Source of the DNA: Mesorhizobium sp. C432A | GTDB taxonomy: Bacteria > Pseudomonadota > Alphaproteobacteria > Rhizobiales > Rhizobiaceae | Assembly (NCBI RefSeq): GCF_030323145.1 | Contig: NZ_CP100470.1 | Coordinates: forward strand, 2,893,001-2,957,000 | Reading direction: 5' to 3' | Length of the DNA: 64,000 nucleotides | In this document: piece by piece, positions 18,635-27,233 of the stretch | Layout of the letters: every line of letters begins with the position of its first letter | Numbering within the stretch: the stretch's first letter is position 1 | Program-made: the position numbers and the translations under genes | The notes under the pieces: model-generated | The model's database searches: none | What the model saw: only the letters and a program-made list of their open reading frames with translations | Told to the model about the DNA's origin: nothing

Positions 18635-18889
18635 CTATTGATCTTCGGTATCGATAGATCCATGTTCCGTCGTCACTGTGATCGCGTTGTCGCCCGCGAT
18701 TACTCTAGCGTATTCGAAGCGCTCCAACTTCTGTTCTGCCGATAGGCCTTTGAACATCGCGGTGGCCGAGTTCGTGATTTTGAAGTCGCCGCAACTCGGA
18801 CAGCGAAACTCCCGGATGTCACCAACTGTCTCCGAATTAACGAGCGCCTGCTCATCTGTAATCGGGCAAATTGCGGCCATCCAAGCCAT
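18635..18889 (-). CDS. Small CPSC-motif protein, conserved type
   Basis: 84 residues starting MAWMAAICPITDEQALVNSE. A C-x2-C pair (FRCPSCGDF) lies mid-protein and a further cysteine near residue 8, so a partial zinc-ribbon or redox site is possible. The rest is acidic and helical (AEQKLERFEYARVIAGDNAI). I know similar sequences as hypothetical proteins in rhizobia. Single gene; no operon partner. Confidence 0.6.
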   Translation of the reverse strand: MAWMAAICPITDEQALVNSETVGDIREFRCPSCGDFKITNSATAMFKGLSAEQKLERFEYARVIAGDNAITVTTEHGSIDTEDQ

Positions 18890-19113
18890 CGTGGTCCTCC
18901 GTCCTAAGGCCGTCCTCGATTACCCAAAAGGCATCATCGAGTGCAAAATCCATTTCTACCGACGCTCACCCCACCTGGAGTACTCCACCGAGTAGATTGC
19001 GCTCTCCACTCTCCAACCCAGAATGTGGATTAAAGCCAGTTCCTCGGCGAGCGATTTGCTGGTGGGCGGTAGGCGCTCTCGCTCTGGAGCCTCTCCCAAA
19101 CGATCGGAGATGT

Positions 19114-19317
19114 TCATGTAGCGTCGGGCAGGACCGAAGGGCCGGAACGTGGCGTTTTCATCTCTTCGGCAATCACCAGCAGCGCCTCCAGAGCGACGGC
19201 GATCCCCGACATCACCGTACTTATGTCTGCGCTGCCGCCGAGCGTCGAAAGTTCGGCCGCTCGCGTTTGCATGCTTTGGCTCAGCTCTTGTAACTTCAGG
19301 CGCAGCTCGTCATCCAT
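19114..19317 (-). CDS. Small helical protein under a stress-type promoter
   Basis: 67 residues: MDDELRLKLQELSQSMQTRA, a glycine-containing turn (LGGSADISTVMSG) and a hydrophobic helix (IAVALEALLVIAEEM). Likely a two-helix cytoplasmic protein; family unknown. An exact EcfG-type promoter lies 29-53 bases upstream, which supports it as a real stress-induced gene. Confidence 0.55.
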   Translation of the reverse strand: MDDELRLKLQELSQSMQTRAAELSTLGGSADISTVMSGIAVALEALLVIAEEMKTPRSGPSVLPDAT

Positions 19318-19345
19318 GTATGTTCTCCAAGCTTGACGCTGGAGG

Positions 19346-19370
19346 AACGCGCCTGCTTACAACCCGTTCC
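19346..19370 (-). promoter_or_regulatory. EcfG-type promoter for the 67-residue protein
   Basis: Minus strand GGAAC (19370-19366), 16-base spacer, CGTT (19349-19346): exact consensus. The site is nearly self-complementary, so a plus-strand GGAAC-N16-CGTT also exists at 19344-19368, but no plus-strand gene follows. Confidence 0.6.
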
Positions 19371-19606
19371 GCCGGTGGCCGCAGAGAACCAGAGACACCG
19401 CAGATGCTACAACTTGCGCTGTGGCGGCGCTTAGGATGGGCGGTGGATTGAGCCTCAGCGACTGACCGTCGGCAAATAGCGGATGCTTCAGTCTCGAAAA
19501 GGTGCTGGACGGCTCGATATGCACCGCCCCTTGGCCCTGGGTGCTGGTCCCATGCACAGTAAGGCCGTGCAAGTGCGCGCGGCCTCTGGGCTCAACATTC
19601 CAGTCG

Positions 19607-20524
19607 TCATGGTCCAAAGTTGTCCCAAGGTGGGTTCTCACCAAAGTGGGCGGCGAGAAGCGTCACGAAGCTTTGAACTTTGGCGGAAAGATGCCTTCTT
19701 GACGGGTACATCGCGTAGATCGACCGGCTTACCGGCTTGAACTGGGGCATCACTGTCTCCAGTTGGCCCGAACGAATGGCTTCTCCAACAAGGAAAGTGG
19801 GGCAAAGTACTATGCCTGCTCCACCCAGCGCCGCATCGCGCAGGAGCTGCCCGTTCGTTGCCGTCATCCGTGCAGTGATTTTTACCGCCACTTGCCCCTT
19901 TGGTCCGTCGAACCGCCATTTTCCGCGGCTGGCGCGCAACGCGTAGTCCAGACAATCATGGTCGTGGAGATCCGACGGCTTTGTGGGACGCCCGCGTCTG
20001 TCCAGATAATCGCGCGAAGCGCAGACCACCTCGCGTGACGGCGCGATTCGGCGAGCAACCAGATTGGAAACCGTGAGTGGAGCGATGCGTACCGCGACAT
20101 CCAGGCCCTCTTCCACGATGTCAACCACACGGTCGTCCAACACCAACTCAACCGACACCTCCGGGTAGACCGCGAGATATTCTGCAACGACTCTCCCAAG
20201 GTGCATCGCGCCGAAGGAGATCGGCGCGCTGACACGCAGTGAGCCGGTCGGACGTGTCTTGCTCTCGGCCGCGCTCGTACGAACTTCCTCGACATCCTCG
20301 ATTATGCGCAGACTGCGCTCGTAGACGGAGGCGCCGAGCTCTGTCAGGCTGATGCGCCGGGTCGTCCGGTTGAGAAGGCGTGCGCCAAGCCACTCTTCCA
20401 GCATTTGGACATGCTTGCTCACGGCCGCTGGCGATAGTCGCATCCGCTTGGCCGCTCCAGCGAAGCTGCCTTCACCGACGACGTTGGCAAACACGGTCAT
20501 GCTGGTCAGCCGGTCCAACTGCAA
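19607..20524 (-). CDS. LysR-family transcriptional regulator
   Basis: 305 residues. N-terminal winged helix-turn-helix (residues 5-65, FANVVGEGSFAGAAKRMRLS followed by PAAVSKHVQMLEEWLGARLL), linker helix, then a LysR substrate-binding domain (about 90-295) of the CrgA/AphB-like subgroup (LRVSAPISFGAMHL). Divergent from an MFS exporter across 170 bases that contain a perfect inverted repeat right before this start, so it most likely controls itself and the exporter in response to an unknown ligand. Confidence 0.93.
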   Translation of the reverse strand: MQLDRLTSMTVFANVVGEGSFAGAAKRMRLSPAAVSKHVQMLEEWLGARLLNRTTRRISLTELGASVYERSLRIIEDVEEVRTSAAESKTRPTGSLRVSAPISFGAMHLGRVVAEYLAVYPEVSVELVLDDRVVDIVEEGLDVAVRIAPLTVSNLVARRIAPSREVVCASRDYLDRRGRPTKPSDLHDHDCLDYALRASRGKWRFDGPKGQVAVKITARMTATNGQLLRDAALGGAGIVLCPTFLVGEAIRSGQLETVMPQFKPVSRSIYAMYPSRRHLSAKVQSFVTLLAAHFGENPPWDNFGP

Positions 20525-20535
20525 TCACCTCTTTC

Positions 20536-20552
20536 ATTCACGTTTCGTGAAT
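20536..20552. promoter_or_regulatory. Inverted repeat, likely LysR operator
   Basis: Perfect 7-base arms ATTCACG-ttt-CGTGAAT, 12 bases upstream of the lysR start and in the divergent region with the MFS gene. Inside it TCACGTTTCGTGA fits the T-N11-A LysR-box pattern. Confidence 0.6.
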
Positions 20553-20694
20553 TCACCATCCATATCTCCCTCGATTATCAATCCGCAGCGGACAGATTAT
20601 CTGAAACCAGGCCGGGATCAAATTGCCCGATCCGTCTCTCTAACGTTTGCCCGAAAAGTTGGCGTCGAGTGCCTCTCGCGGGCTGAAGGTGATC

Positions 20695-21897
20695 ATGTCT
20701 CTGACCAAAGCAGCCCTTCGGGAGAAACAGGGAGCCACTTTTCGCATGTGGCTCTCCGTGCTCACTGTATCGCTGGGTATTTTTTCGATGATCACTGCGG
20801 AGCAACTCCCTGTGGGGCTGATTCCGGCAATTTCTTCCGAGTTGAATGTCTCTATTGGGAGTGGCGGTCTCACGGTGACGATACCCGGCGTAATTGCGGC
20901 GTTCGCTTCTATCGGTTTGCCGTTGGCAGTGGGGAGGCTCGACCGGCGTATTCTGATGGCGGGCCTGCTCGCGGTAATGGCTGCGGCGAGCGTGATTTCA
21001 GCGCTCGCAACGAACTTTCCCGTTCTGCTCGCGTCCAGGCTGCTCGTCGGGATCACCATCGGTGGCTTTTGGGCGATAGCCGGGAGCATCGCAGTACGCC
21101 TTGTTCCTGGACCGTCCGTGCCGCGCGCCATGACTATTGTCTTCGGCGGTGTAAGTGCCGCTGCGGTGCTGGGCGTGCCGGCCGGCACGATCATCGGTGA
21201 TCTAGTCGGCTGGCGCGGCGCGTTCTGGTCTCTCGCCGGCCTGAGCTTTGCCACACTGCTCGCCGCCCTGCTTGTGCTTCCGAAGCTGGAGGCGGCGCAG
21301 CCTGTGGAGGTGAAAGCCCTGCGTGCGCAATTGCGCAATCCCGCCCTTCTGGCGGGCGTGGTTGCGACCGCACTGCTGGTGGCTGCCCACTACGGTGCCT
21401 ACACCTTCGTGAGCCCGGTGTTGCTGGAGGTCTCGGGCGTCACTGCAGGGAGCATAGGCTGGCTACTGTTGGGGTATGGCATTCTCGGAATGATTGGCAA
21501 CGCCGTCGCAGGCGTCTGGGCCGCCAAATCCGTCGGTCGCACATTGGCCTGCGTCGTCATTGGGCTCGGGGCCACGCTGGCTCTTTTCCCGTTGCTCGGG
21601 GTCACGCCGCTCACAGGAACCATCCTGCTGCTGGTGTGGGGCTTCGCGTATGGCGCGGCGCCCATTACGCTGCAGACGTGGGTGCTGAGTGCAGCATCAG
21701 AAAGCGCGGAGACCGCGACGGCCATCTACTGCTTCACTTTCAATCTTGCCATCTCCGTGGGTACCCTAGCGACCAGTCAGATCGTCGACACGATGGGCGT
21801 GAACAGGGTCCTCTGGGTCGATTCCGCCATCATCCTGCTGGTGCTGCTGCCGGTGTGCCGCGCACCCATGCTTAACCGGAACATCGGAAACTCGTAG
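20695..21897 (+). CDS. MFS transporter, DHA1/AraJ-like exporter
   Basis: 400 residues from ATG 20695 (MSLTKAALREKQ), with about twelve hydrophobic helices and a cytoplasmic loop in the middle (LPKLEAAQPVEVKALRAQL). Features of the AraJ/YdhP-type drug-H+ antiporter group: AEQLPVGLIPAISSELNVS in helix 1-2 and VPAGTIIGDLVGWRGAFW around helix 5. The substrate is unknown. It is divergent from the LysR gene, a common arrangement for inducible efflux pumps. A longer frame to 20647 exists but has no better start. Confidence 0.88.
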   Translation: MSLTKAALREKQGATFRMWLSVLTVSLGIFSMITAEQLPVGLIPAISSELNVSIGSGGLTVTIPGVIAAFASIGLPLAVGRLDRRILMAGLLAVMAAASVISALATNFPVLLASRLLVGITIGGFWAIAGSIAVRLVPGPSVPRAMTIVFGGVSAAAVLGVPAGTIIGDLVGWRGAFWSLAGLSFATLLAALLVLPKLEAAQPVEVKALRAQLRNPALLAGVVATALLVAAHYGAYTFVSPVLLEVSGVTAGSIGWLLLGYGILGMIGNAVAGVWAAKSVGRTLACVVIGLGATLALFPLLGVTPLTGTILLLVWGFAYGAAPITLQTWVLSAASESAETATAIYCFTFNLAISVGTLATSQIVDTMGVNRVLWVDSAIILLVLLPVCRAPMLNRNIGNS

Positions 21898-22098
21898 ACA
21901 GCAAGCCATCCTGTGCCGCCATCTGTCTATGATGCTGTGTAGGTTGAAGTAGACCTTCGTTCCTCTGTCTTGAAAGTCACGCGCGTCACATCAAACGCGG
22001 GTTCCGCCGCACCGTGCGGGTGCCGATGCTTTGCGCCCCCGGAGGACAACTGGCTACTTGAAAAAAGACTTGATCCCCTCGTCGACATGTGTGCTGAT

Positions 22099-22114
22099 AT
22101 GAGATCGATCTCAT
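22099..22114. promoter_or_regulatory. Perfect 16-base palindrome, likely operator
   Basis: ATGAGATC/GATCTCAT with no spacer, about 77 bases before the start of the amino-acid binding protein gene. No cognate regulator gene lies beside it; the binder could be of GntR or MarR/ArsR type. Confidence 0.5.
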
Positions 22115-22190
22115 GCCGCGCTCTCAATTGCTCTACGGGAGCGCGCTCTGGGAAGCATATGTCTGAATGACGATGAAGAGGGAGGTTCAA

Positions 22191-23018
22191 GTGAGGAAAT
22201 TGATCGCGTGGCTGGCCTTGGCCACTACCACGCTCGCGTTCGCGTCTGCGGCGTCGGCGGGTGAAACCATCGACCGGGTTACCTCGAAGAAGGCAATGGT
22301 GGTCGCCACAAACAGCGGTTGGCCGCCGCAGAGTTTCCTCGACGACAGCAATCAGTTGGTCGGCTTCGATATCGACGTCTCGAAGGAGATCGCAAGGCGC
22401 CTCGGTGTGGAGGTCAGTTTCGACACGCCGGACTGGGCGACGATGACGGGCGGCCATTGGCAGGGACGCTACGATCTGGGTGTCGGCTCGGTGACGCCGA
22501 CCAAAGCGCGGGCCAAGGTGATCGATTTCGAAGGCATCTATTATTATAGCCCCTACGTTTACGTGGTTCACAAGGACAGCCCGGCCAAATCGGTCGCCGA
22601 CCTGAACGGTAAGATCATCGGCGTCGAGACCGCCACCACGTCGGAGGATTTCATCCGTAGACAACTCGAGATCGATGCTCCCGGCCTGCCGCCCATCGAA
22701 TACAAGCTGGAGCCCGGTGAGATCAGGACTTTCGCTGACTCAATGCTGCCGTTCGACGATTTGAGGCTCGGCGACGGCGTGCGCCTCAACGCGGTCATCG
22801 CACCAGAACAGACGGCTCAGAACGCGATAAAGAACGGCTACCCGTTGCGTGTCCTGGAAGGCGGCTATGCCTTCCGTGAGCCACTGGTGGTGATCGCGGA
22901 AAAAGGTGATGCCGAGTGGAATGCCAAGATCGGCGCCATTCTCGACGAGATGAAGAAGGACGGTACCCTCGCGAAACTGACCACCAAGTGGTACGGCAAG
23001 GATTACAGCTCTGACTGA
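22191..23018 (+). CDS. Polar amino-acid-type ABC binding protein
   Basis: 275 residues from GTG 22191, which follows GGGAGG at a good distance; an ATG at 22167 is possible but less well placed. The signal peptide (LIAWLALATTTLAFASAAS, cut near SAGET) precedes an SBP_bac_3 domain (residues about 30-270) with typical segments WPPQSFLDDSNQLVGFDIDV and LNGKIIGVETATTSEDFI. It captures an amino acid or amine in the periplasm. It is the first gene of a set with a FAD oxidase and a permease. An intrinsic terminator follows directly, which would make it more abundant than the downstream products. Confidence 0.88.
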   Translation: MRKLIAWLALATTTLAFASAASAGETIDRVTSKKAMVVATNSGWPPQSFLDDSNQLVGFDIDVSKEIARRLGVEVSFDTPDWATMTGGHWQGRYDLGVGSVTPTKARAKVIDFEGIYYYSPYVYVVHKDSPAKSVADLNGKIIGVETATTSEDFIRRQLEIDAPGLPPIEYKLEPGEIRTFADSMLPFDDLRLGDGVRLNAVIAPEQTAQNAIKNGYPLRVLEGGYAFREPLVVIAEKGDAEWNAKIGAILDEMKKDGTLAKLTTKWYGKDYSSD

Positions 23019-23039
23019 GAGGCATCGTGGATAAAGCTT

Positions 23040-23082
23040 GAGCGGGGTGCATTCAATTGAACATCCCGCTCCATCTGTTTTG
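23040..23082 (+). terminator. Intrinsic (attenuating) terminator after the binding protein
   Basis: Stem GAGCGGGGTG (23040-23049) pairs with CATCCCGCTC (23062-23071) with one G-U pair, loop of 12, followed by a T-rich run (TGTTTTGTTT). It lies between the binding-protein gene and the oxidase gene of the same set. Confidence 0.6.
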
Positions 23083-23162
23083 TTTCAGCCGCATTTCCAC
23101 GACACCGGGCGGCTCCGCCTGCTTGCAAAATGCTCTAGTGCCGCCACCTCATCATATTGATC

Positions 23163-24443
23163 ATGACATGTCCTGACACCTATTACCGACGCACGCTTGC
23201 CGACAACACCATCAGACCGCCGCTGAGCGGCGTTTCCGAGTGCGAGACAGTCGTTGTCGGCGGCGGACTGGCCGGCCTGACGACGGCGTTGCAGCTGGCT
23301 CGCGCCGGCCAGCAGGTCGTCGTGCTTGACGCGCAGCGGATAGGATTCGGCGCTTCCGGTCGCAATGGCGGCTTCGTCAATCCCGGTTTCGCCACCGGCA
23401 CCGACAACATCGCCGCGATGGCCGGCGTCGACGCGGCACAAAAACTGCACCGCCTGTCCATCGAAGGCGTCGACTTCGTGCGGCAGACGATCCGCGATCT
23501 CGACATCAAGGCGGCAGAGCCGCGCTCCGGTATATTGAGCGTGCTTCGCCACGATGGTGGCGCCGCGCTCAAGGCATATGCCGAGCAACTGGCGCGGGAT
23601 TTCGACTATCGGCTCGACTATCTCGATCGCGACCAGGTGCGAGCGGTGCTGCATTCGGATCGCTACCACCAAGGCCTGCGCGATCCCAGCGCCTTCCACA
23701 TGCATCCGCTTAACTATCTGCGCGCCGTTGCTGGCGAGATCGAGCGGCTGGGCGGCAGGATATACGAGAGAACGGCTGCCGTTGAAGCCAACCTTGACGG
23801 CGCCGAAAAGATCTTGCGTACCGACAGCGGCGAAGTGCGCGCCCGCCAGGCCGTAGTTGCCACCGGCGGATATACGGGGCCACTGGTCGGTCGGCTGCAG
23901 CGGGCATTCCTGCCTATCGCCACTTACGTTATGGTGAGCGAGGAGGCGCCTGACCTCATCGCCAAGTCGATTACGACGACCGACGCCGTCGGCGATAACC
24001 GTCGCGCAGGCGATTATTACCGTGTTGTCGAAGACGGCAGGCGGCTGCTCTGGGGAGGGCGCATCACCACCCGGGCAGCCTCATCGGGCGTGTTGGCGAG
24101 GCAATTGCGCCGTGAGATGGTCACCACTTATCCGCAGCTCGAACACCTCAAGACCGAACTCGCCTGGTCCGGGCTCATGTCTTATGCCCGGCACATGATG
24201 CCCCAGATAGGCCCGTTGCAGCCGGGCGTCTGGTACCTCACGGCTTTTGGTGGCCATGGCATCAACACCACGGCGATCGCCGGCAAGTTGATCGCCGAAG
24301 CCATACTGGGACAATCGGACCGCTACCGGCTGTTCACACCCTTCGGCCTTGCCTGGGCGGGCGGCCCGGCTGGACTTGCGGTTGCGCAACTCACCTACTG
24401 GAAGCTGCAGGCGCAGGATTGGTGGCGCGAGCGGGCCCGCTGA
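23163..24443 (+). CDS. FAD-dependent amine/amino-acid oxidoreductase (DadA/PuuB type)
   Basis: 426 residues. The N-terminal Rossmann motif VVGGGLAGLTTALQLARAG with acidic end VVLDAQ binds FAD, followed by FGASGRNGGFVNPGF, a signature of the DAO family near gamma-glutamylputrescine oxidase. The C-terminal FAD contact is YLTAFGGHGINTTAIAGKLI. Expected to oxidise an amine or amino acid. Placed between binding protein and permease, so its substrate is probably what the transporter imports. ATG 23163 is taken; a TTG six bases earlier is also in frame. No clear ribosome binding site. Confidence 0.88.
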   Translation: MTCPDTYYRRTLADNTIRPPLSGVSECETVVVGGGLAGLTTALQLARAGQQVVVLDAQRIGFGASGRNGGFVNPGFATGTDNIAAMAGVDAAQKLHRLSIEGVDFVRQTIRDLDIKAAEPRSGILSVLRHDGGAALKAYAEQLARDFDYRLDYLDRDQVRAVLHSDRYHQGLRDPSAFHMHPLNYLRAVAGEIERLGGRIYERTAAVEANLDGAEKILRTDSGEVRARQAVVATGGYTGPLVGRLQRAFLPIATYVMVSEEAPDLIAKSITTTDAVGDNRRAGDYYRVVEDGRRLLWGGRITTRAASSGVLARQLRREMVTTYPQLEHLKTELAWSGLMSYARHMMPQIGPLQPGVWYLTAFGGHGINTTAIAGKLIAEAILGQSDRYRLFTPFGLAWAGGPAGLAVAQLTYWKLQAQDWWRERAR

Positions 24444-24462
24444 CCGCAGGGAGATCGAAGAC

Positions 24463-25434
24463 GTGATCGGCCGACTATTGCTCAACCACCCGGACGCGGC
24501 GCGCCGCGTTGGCGTATTCTTCGTGCTCGCCGCCATCGCCGCCGGCCTGTATGGGCTCGGCATCAAAGCCAGTTGGCTCGGCAAGCTCGTTCCGGGGTCG
24601 GTCGAGTGGCTCGCCGCCAACCCGGACGTCGGGCGGGCGGTCTCGGCGGTGCTGATCGCATTGATCTTGGTGGCGAACTGGAACGCGCTGCGGTATCTCA
24701 GCCGCAAACAGCAGATTGTGGCAGTTTGGATAGAGCTGTTCGTGTTGCTAATGTTGTTTTTCTATTCCTTCGACCTGTCCTTCGCGTTCATCGCCAAGAA
24801 GATCGGCTTCCTCGTCTCGAAGGGTGTGGTGACGACCCTCTACATTTCGGCCATTTCGATCGCCATTGCCACCCTCATCGCCTTCGTTGGCGCCATCGCC
24901 AAACTTTCCCGCAACGGCGTGGTCTATGGCTTGGCGACCTTCTATACCTCTCTGTTTCGTGGCTTGCCGTTGCTGATGCAGATCTACATCATCTATCTCG
25001 GCCTGCCGCAGATTGGCTACGTGATCGGCGCCGTGCCGGCCGGTATCATGGCGCTGTCGCTCTGCTACGGCGCGTACATGACCGAGATCTTCCGCGCCGG
25101 CATCGAAAGCATCTCGCGCGGCCAGACCGAGGGTGCTACGGCACTCGGCCTTAGCGCTAACCAGACGATGTTCCTGGTCATCCTGCCGCAGGCGATGCGC
25201 GTCATCGTGCCGCCGACCGGCAACCAGTTCATTGCGATGCTGAAGGATTCTTCGCTGGTCTCGGTGGTCGGGGTCTGGGAGATCATGTATCTCGCACGCA
25301 CGCAGGGCCAGACCGAGTTCCGCCACATCGAGATGCTCATCACCGCCTCGATGATCTATTGGCTGCTCTCGATGGGGCTCGAGTTCCTTCAGTCGCGGAT
25401 CGAGGACCGGTTCGGGCGCTCACTCAAGCGCTGA
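24463..25434 (+). CDS. Amino-acid ABC transporter permease (HisM type)
   Basis: 323 residues from GTG 24463, preceded by GCAGGGAG. Helices near residues 25-45, 65-90 and 95-115 precede the BPD_transp_1 core (about 115-315). The EAA loop reads SISRGQTEGATALGLSANQT, the contact point for an ATPase. It starts 19 bases after the oxidase stop. The usual partner ATP-binding protein is not encoded here or next door, so it must use one encoded elsewhere. The extra N-terminal helices are common in the large HisM-type subgroup. Confidence 0.87.
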   Translation: MIGRLLLNHPDAARRVGVFFVLAAIAAGLYGLGIKASWLGKLVPGSVEWLAANPDVGRAVSAVLIALILVANWNALRYLSRKQQIVAVWIELFVLLMLFFYSFDLSFAFIAKKIGFLVSKGVVTTLYISAISIAIATLIAFVGAIAKLSRNGVVYGLATFYTSLFRGLPLLMQIYIIYLGLPQIGYVIGAVPAGIMALSLCYGAYMTEIFRAGIESISRGQTEGATALGLSANQTMFLVILPQAMRVIVPPTGNQFIAMLKDSSLVSVVGVWEIMYLARTQGQTEFRHIEMLITASMIYWLLSMGLEFLQSRIEDRFGRSLKR

Positions 25435-26058
25435 TCGTCATCCGTGATCTTCGCCAAAGCGAGTTGCACAGCACCGCAACAGCCAGCTTCGGAGAGCAGC
25501 TGCAGATTGTACGCGACAGCATGCCTTTCGGCGACGTCGTGAGGGGTAAATCAACCCGGTATTTCATCGGCTTAGCCCGATCGGAGGGCAGAATAGAGCA
25601 AGTGCTGGACGAGCATGTTCGTTGGCCGACTGCCCGGCAACTACGACCGATTGCTGGATTTCACCCGCGCCAATAAGTTAACAAAATTAACGACTTTAAC
25701 ATGTCTCCGGGCCAACCATTATCGCTATGTATCGGTGGAGCCGAGTTCGCCACGTGGTTCGCCAATAGGCTTGTCAGGCAGTGGTTTGCGCGTTACCAGC
25801 CGCACGACTCGGTCCATACCCTGCACAGCCAAACGCACCGGCGAGGCTTCCCGGGAATGAAGCTCGGCATGGTGTTTCGTTCCTTTGAAGTGGGCGTGTT
25901 TGGGGGAAGACCGTAGTCGGCGTGTTCGCGCCCGGTGGAATTTTCGAAGAGTTGTTTCCAACGGCGGGAACGAACCAAACTTCCATGCATTTAGCTCTGG
26001 CTTCGTTCATTCACTCTTTCTTCTGGGAGCTGGACCATTGTCATCCGGAGGCTATCTC
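25435..26058. other. Intergenic, no gene seen
   Basis: About 620 bases without a protein-like frame. A short AT-rich patch at about 25673-25700 contains GTTAAC and two further TTAAC/TTAAA-like repeats. No hairpin terminator found after the permease gene. Nothing else recognised. Confidence 0.45.
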
Positions 26059-26622
26059 TTGGCCGACCAACAAACCAATGACGTTTCCATCGTTGATCTG
26101 ATACCTGCCCTGCGGGCTTTCGCGCGCACCTTCTGCCGCGTTCCAGACGATGCCGACGATCTGGTGCAGGAAACGTTGACCAAAGGGCTCGCCAACATCG
26201 ACAAGTTCGAACCCGGTACACGCATGAAGTCGTGGCTCTTCACCATCATGCGCAACACCTATTACACCCGGATCAAGATCGCTGCACGGGAAGCGCCAGG
26301 CCTTCTCGACTGCGCGTCTTCGAGACCGATTTCGGAAGCTACCCAGGAATGGACCGTTCAGAGCAAGGAAGTTCACGGCGCCATCCAAAAGCTGCCCGAA
26401 CATCAGCGCGAGGTGCTGATGCTGATTGGCGTTTTAGGAGTGGGCTACGAGGAAACCGCCGAAATCTGCGGCTGCGCGGTAGGGACGGTCAAGAGCCGGC
26501 TGAACCGTGCCCGCGCCAACATCCTTGAGCTACTCGGGGAGAGCTCGTTGCAGACATTGATAGAAAGGCGAAATCAGCTGTCGGATGGTCAGCTCGATAT
26601 AGAGGTCGACAGCCGCAGATAA
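26059..26622 (+). CDS. ECF sigma factor, EcfG/ECF15-like
   Basis: 187 residues from TTG 26059, chosen because GGAGG (26047-26051) sits seven bases before it and the family N-terminus begins there. Sigma2 region: ALRAFARTFCRVPDDADDLV with QETLTKGLANIDKF and MKSWLFTIMRNTYYTRIK, characteristic of the EcfG group that drives the general stress response in alphaproteobacteria. Sigma4 (about 115-165): LPEHQREVLMLIGVLGVGYE and GCAVGTVKSRLNRARANI. The PhyR antagonist is not in the window. The gene abuts a NepR-like gene tail to tail. Since several EcfG-like paralogues are common in Mesorhizobium, it may be an accessory copy. Confidence 0.87.
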   Translation: MADQQTNDVSIVDLIPALRAFARTFCRVPDDADDLVQETLTKGLANIDKFEPGTRMKSWLFTIMRNTYYTRIKIAAREAPGLLDCASSRPISEATQEWTVQSKEVHGAIQKLPEHQREVLMLIGVLGVGYEETAEICGCAVGTVKSRLNRARANILELLGESSLQTLIERRNQLSDGQLDIEVDSRR

Positions 26623-26799
26623 TCAGCTCTTCACGTCTCGCCGACGCTTCTCGACGAGAGCGTTTTGCAATTCGATCGCCAGCTTGGACAGGCGGTCCGG
26701 TATCTTTTCCTGCTCTATGGCGGCCAGCAGGGAAGCAATCTCCCGATCCACTGCCATCTCGACAAGCAGATCCGTGGTATCGTCGCTCGAATGAGACAT
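26623..26799 (-). CDS. NepR-like small protein (putative anti-sigma)
   Basis: 58 residues from ATG 26799 (MSHSSDDTTDLLVEMAVDRE). The segment DREIASLLAAIEQEKIPDRL followed by SKLAIELQNAL shows the NepR pattern: two amphipathic helices joined by E-x-(V/I)-P-D-R-(F/L)-x2-L. NepR sequesters EcfG until phosphorylated PhyR removes it. The stop is adjacent to the sigma gene stop with no bases between, an unusual convergent arrangement. The start has no strong ribosome binding site. Family assignment is by eye; confidence in coding is higher than in function. Confidence 0.55.
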   Translation of the reverse strand: MSHSSDDTTDLLVEMAVDREIASLLAAIEQEKIPDRLSKLAIELQNALVEKRRRDVKS

Positions 26800-26941
26800 C
26801 ACGTTCTCTTGATAGCATCCCTAGATCCAAGTCTGATGATGAGCGCTCGGCACTACAAGGCGTTGTCGACCGCCGAGAGGCTCACCGGCGGCCCTTGCAC
26901 AGTTTTTCCTCCGTGCCGCGGCAAGACGCGGCGCGGTGGCG

Positions 26942-27160
26942 TCAGTCCTTCAGCAACCGGTTTGCGGCGTGATCCTGAAATTGATCGGACTTGATTCGAT
27001 TGCCGTCCAGCCCGCGCTCTCGGCTATGTTGCTTCCTGTCGCGGTTGGACAAAACCGCGTTTTCTTCGATCTTGTCCTTGTCCAAGGTGGTCATTGCGCC
27101 GGCGCCGGCACCTTTGCCTTGGCTGCCTTGGCCGAAATGCTTTTTGCCGCCGGATGCCAT
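26942..27160 (-). CDS. Small conserved rhizobial protein (KKHFGQGSQGKG type)
   Basis: 72 residues starting MASGGKKHFGQGSQGKGAGA: a glycine- and lysine-rich disordered N-terminus and a polar rest (DKDKIEENAVLSNRDRKQHS). Very hydrophilic, probably intrinsically disordered. Similar sequences are frequent as hypothetical proteins in rhizobia. ATG 27160 follows GGAGGAGAT. An EcfG-type promoter candidate lies 46-70 bases upstream, which fits a hydrophilin-like stress protein. Confidence 0.7.
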   Translation of the reverse strand: MASGGKKHFGQGSQGKGAGAGAMTTLDKDKIEENAVLSNRDRKQHSRERGLDGNRIKSDQFQDHAANRLLKD

Positions 27161-27205
27161 GATCTCCTCCTTCGAATCCAGGACACCGATCGGTGCCGAC
27201 GCCCG

Positions 27206-27230
27206 AACCGGCATCGCGCTGTAATGTTCC
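27206..27230 (-). promoter_or_regulatory. Candidate EcfG-type promoter
   Basis: Minus strand GGAAC (27230-27226), 16 bases, GGTT (27209-27206). One mismatch to CGTT. Placed in the gap between the methyltransferase stop and the small hydrophilic protein gene that it would drive. Confidence 0.45.
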
Positions 27231-27233
27231 GTC

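Noticed and set aside
19344-19368. Plus-strand GGAAC-N16-CGTT
   Set aside because: It is the mirror of the nearly symmetric minus-strand site at 19346-19370; no plus-strand gene follows within a sensible distance.
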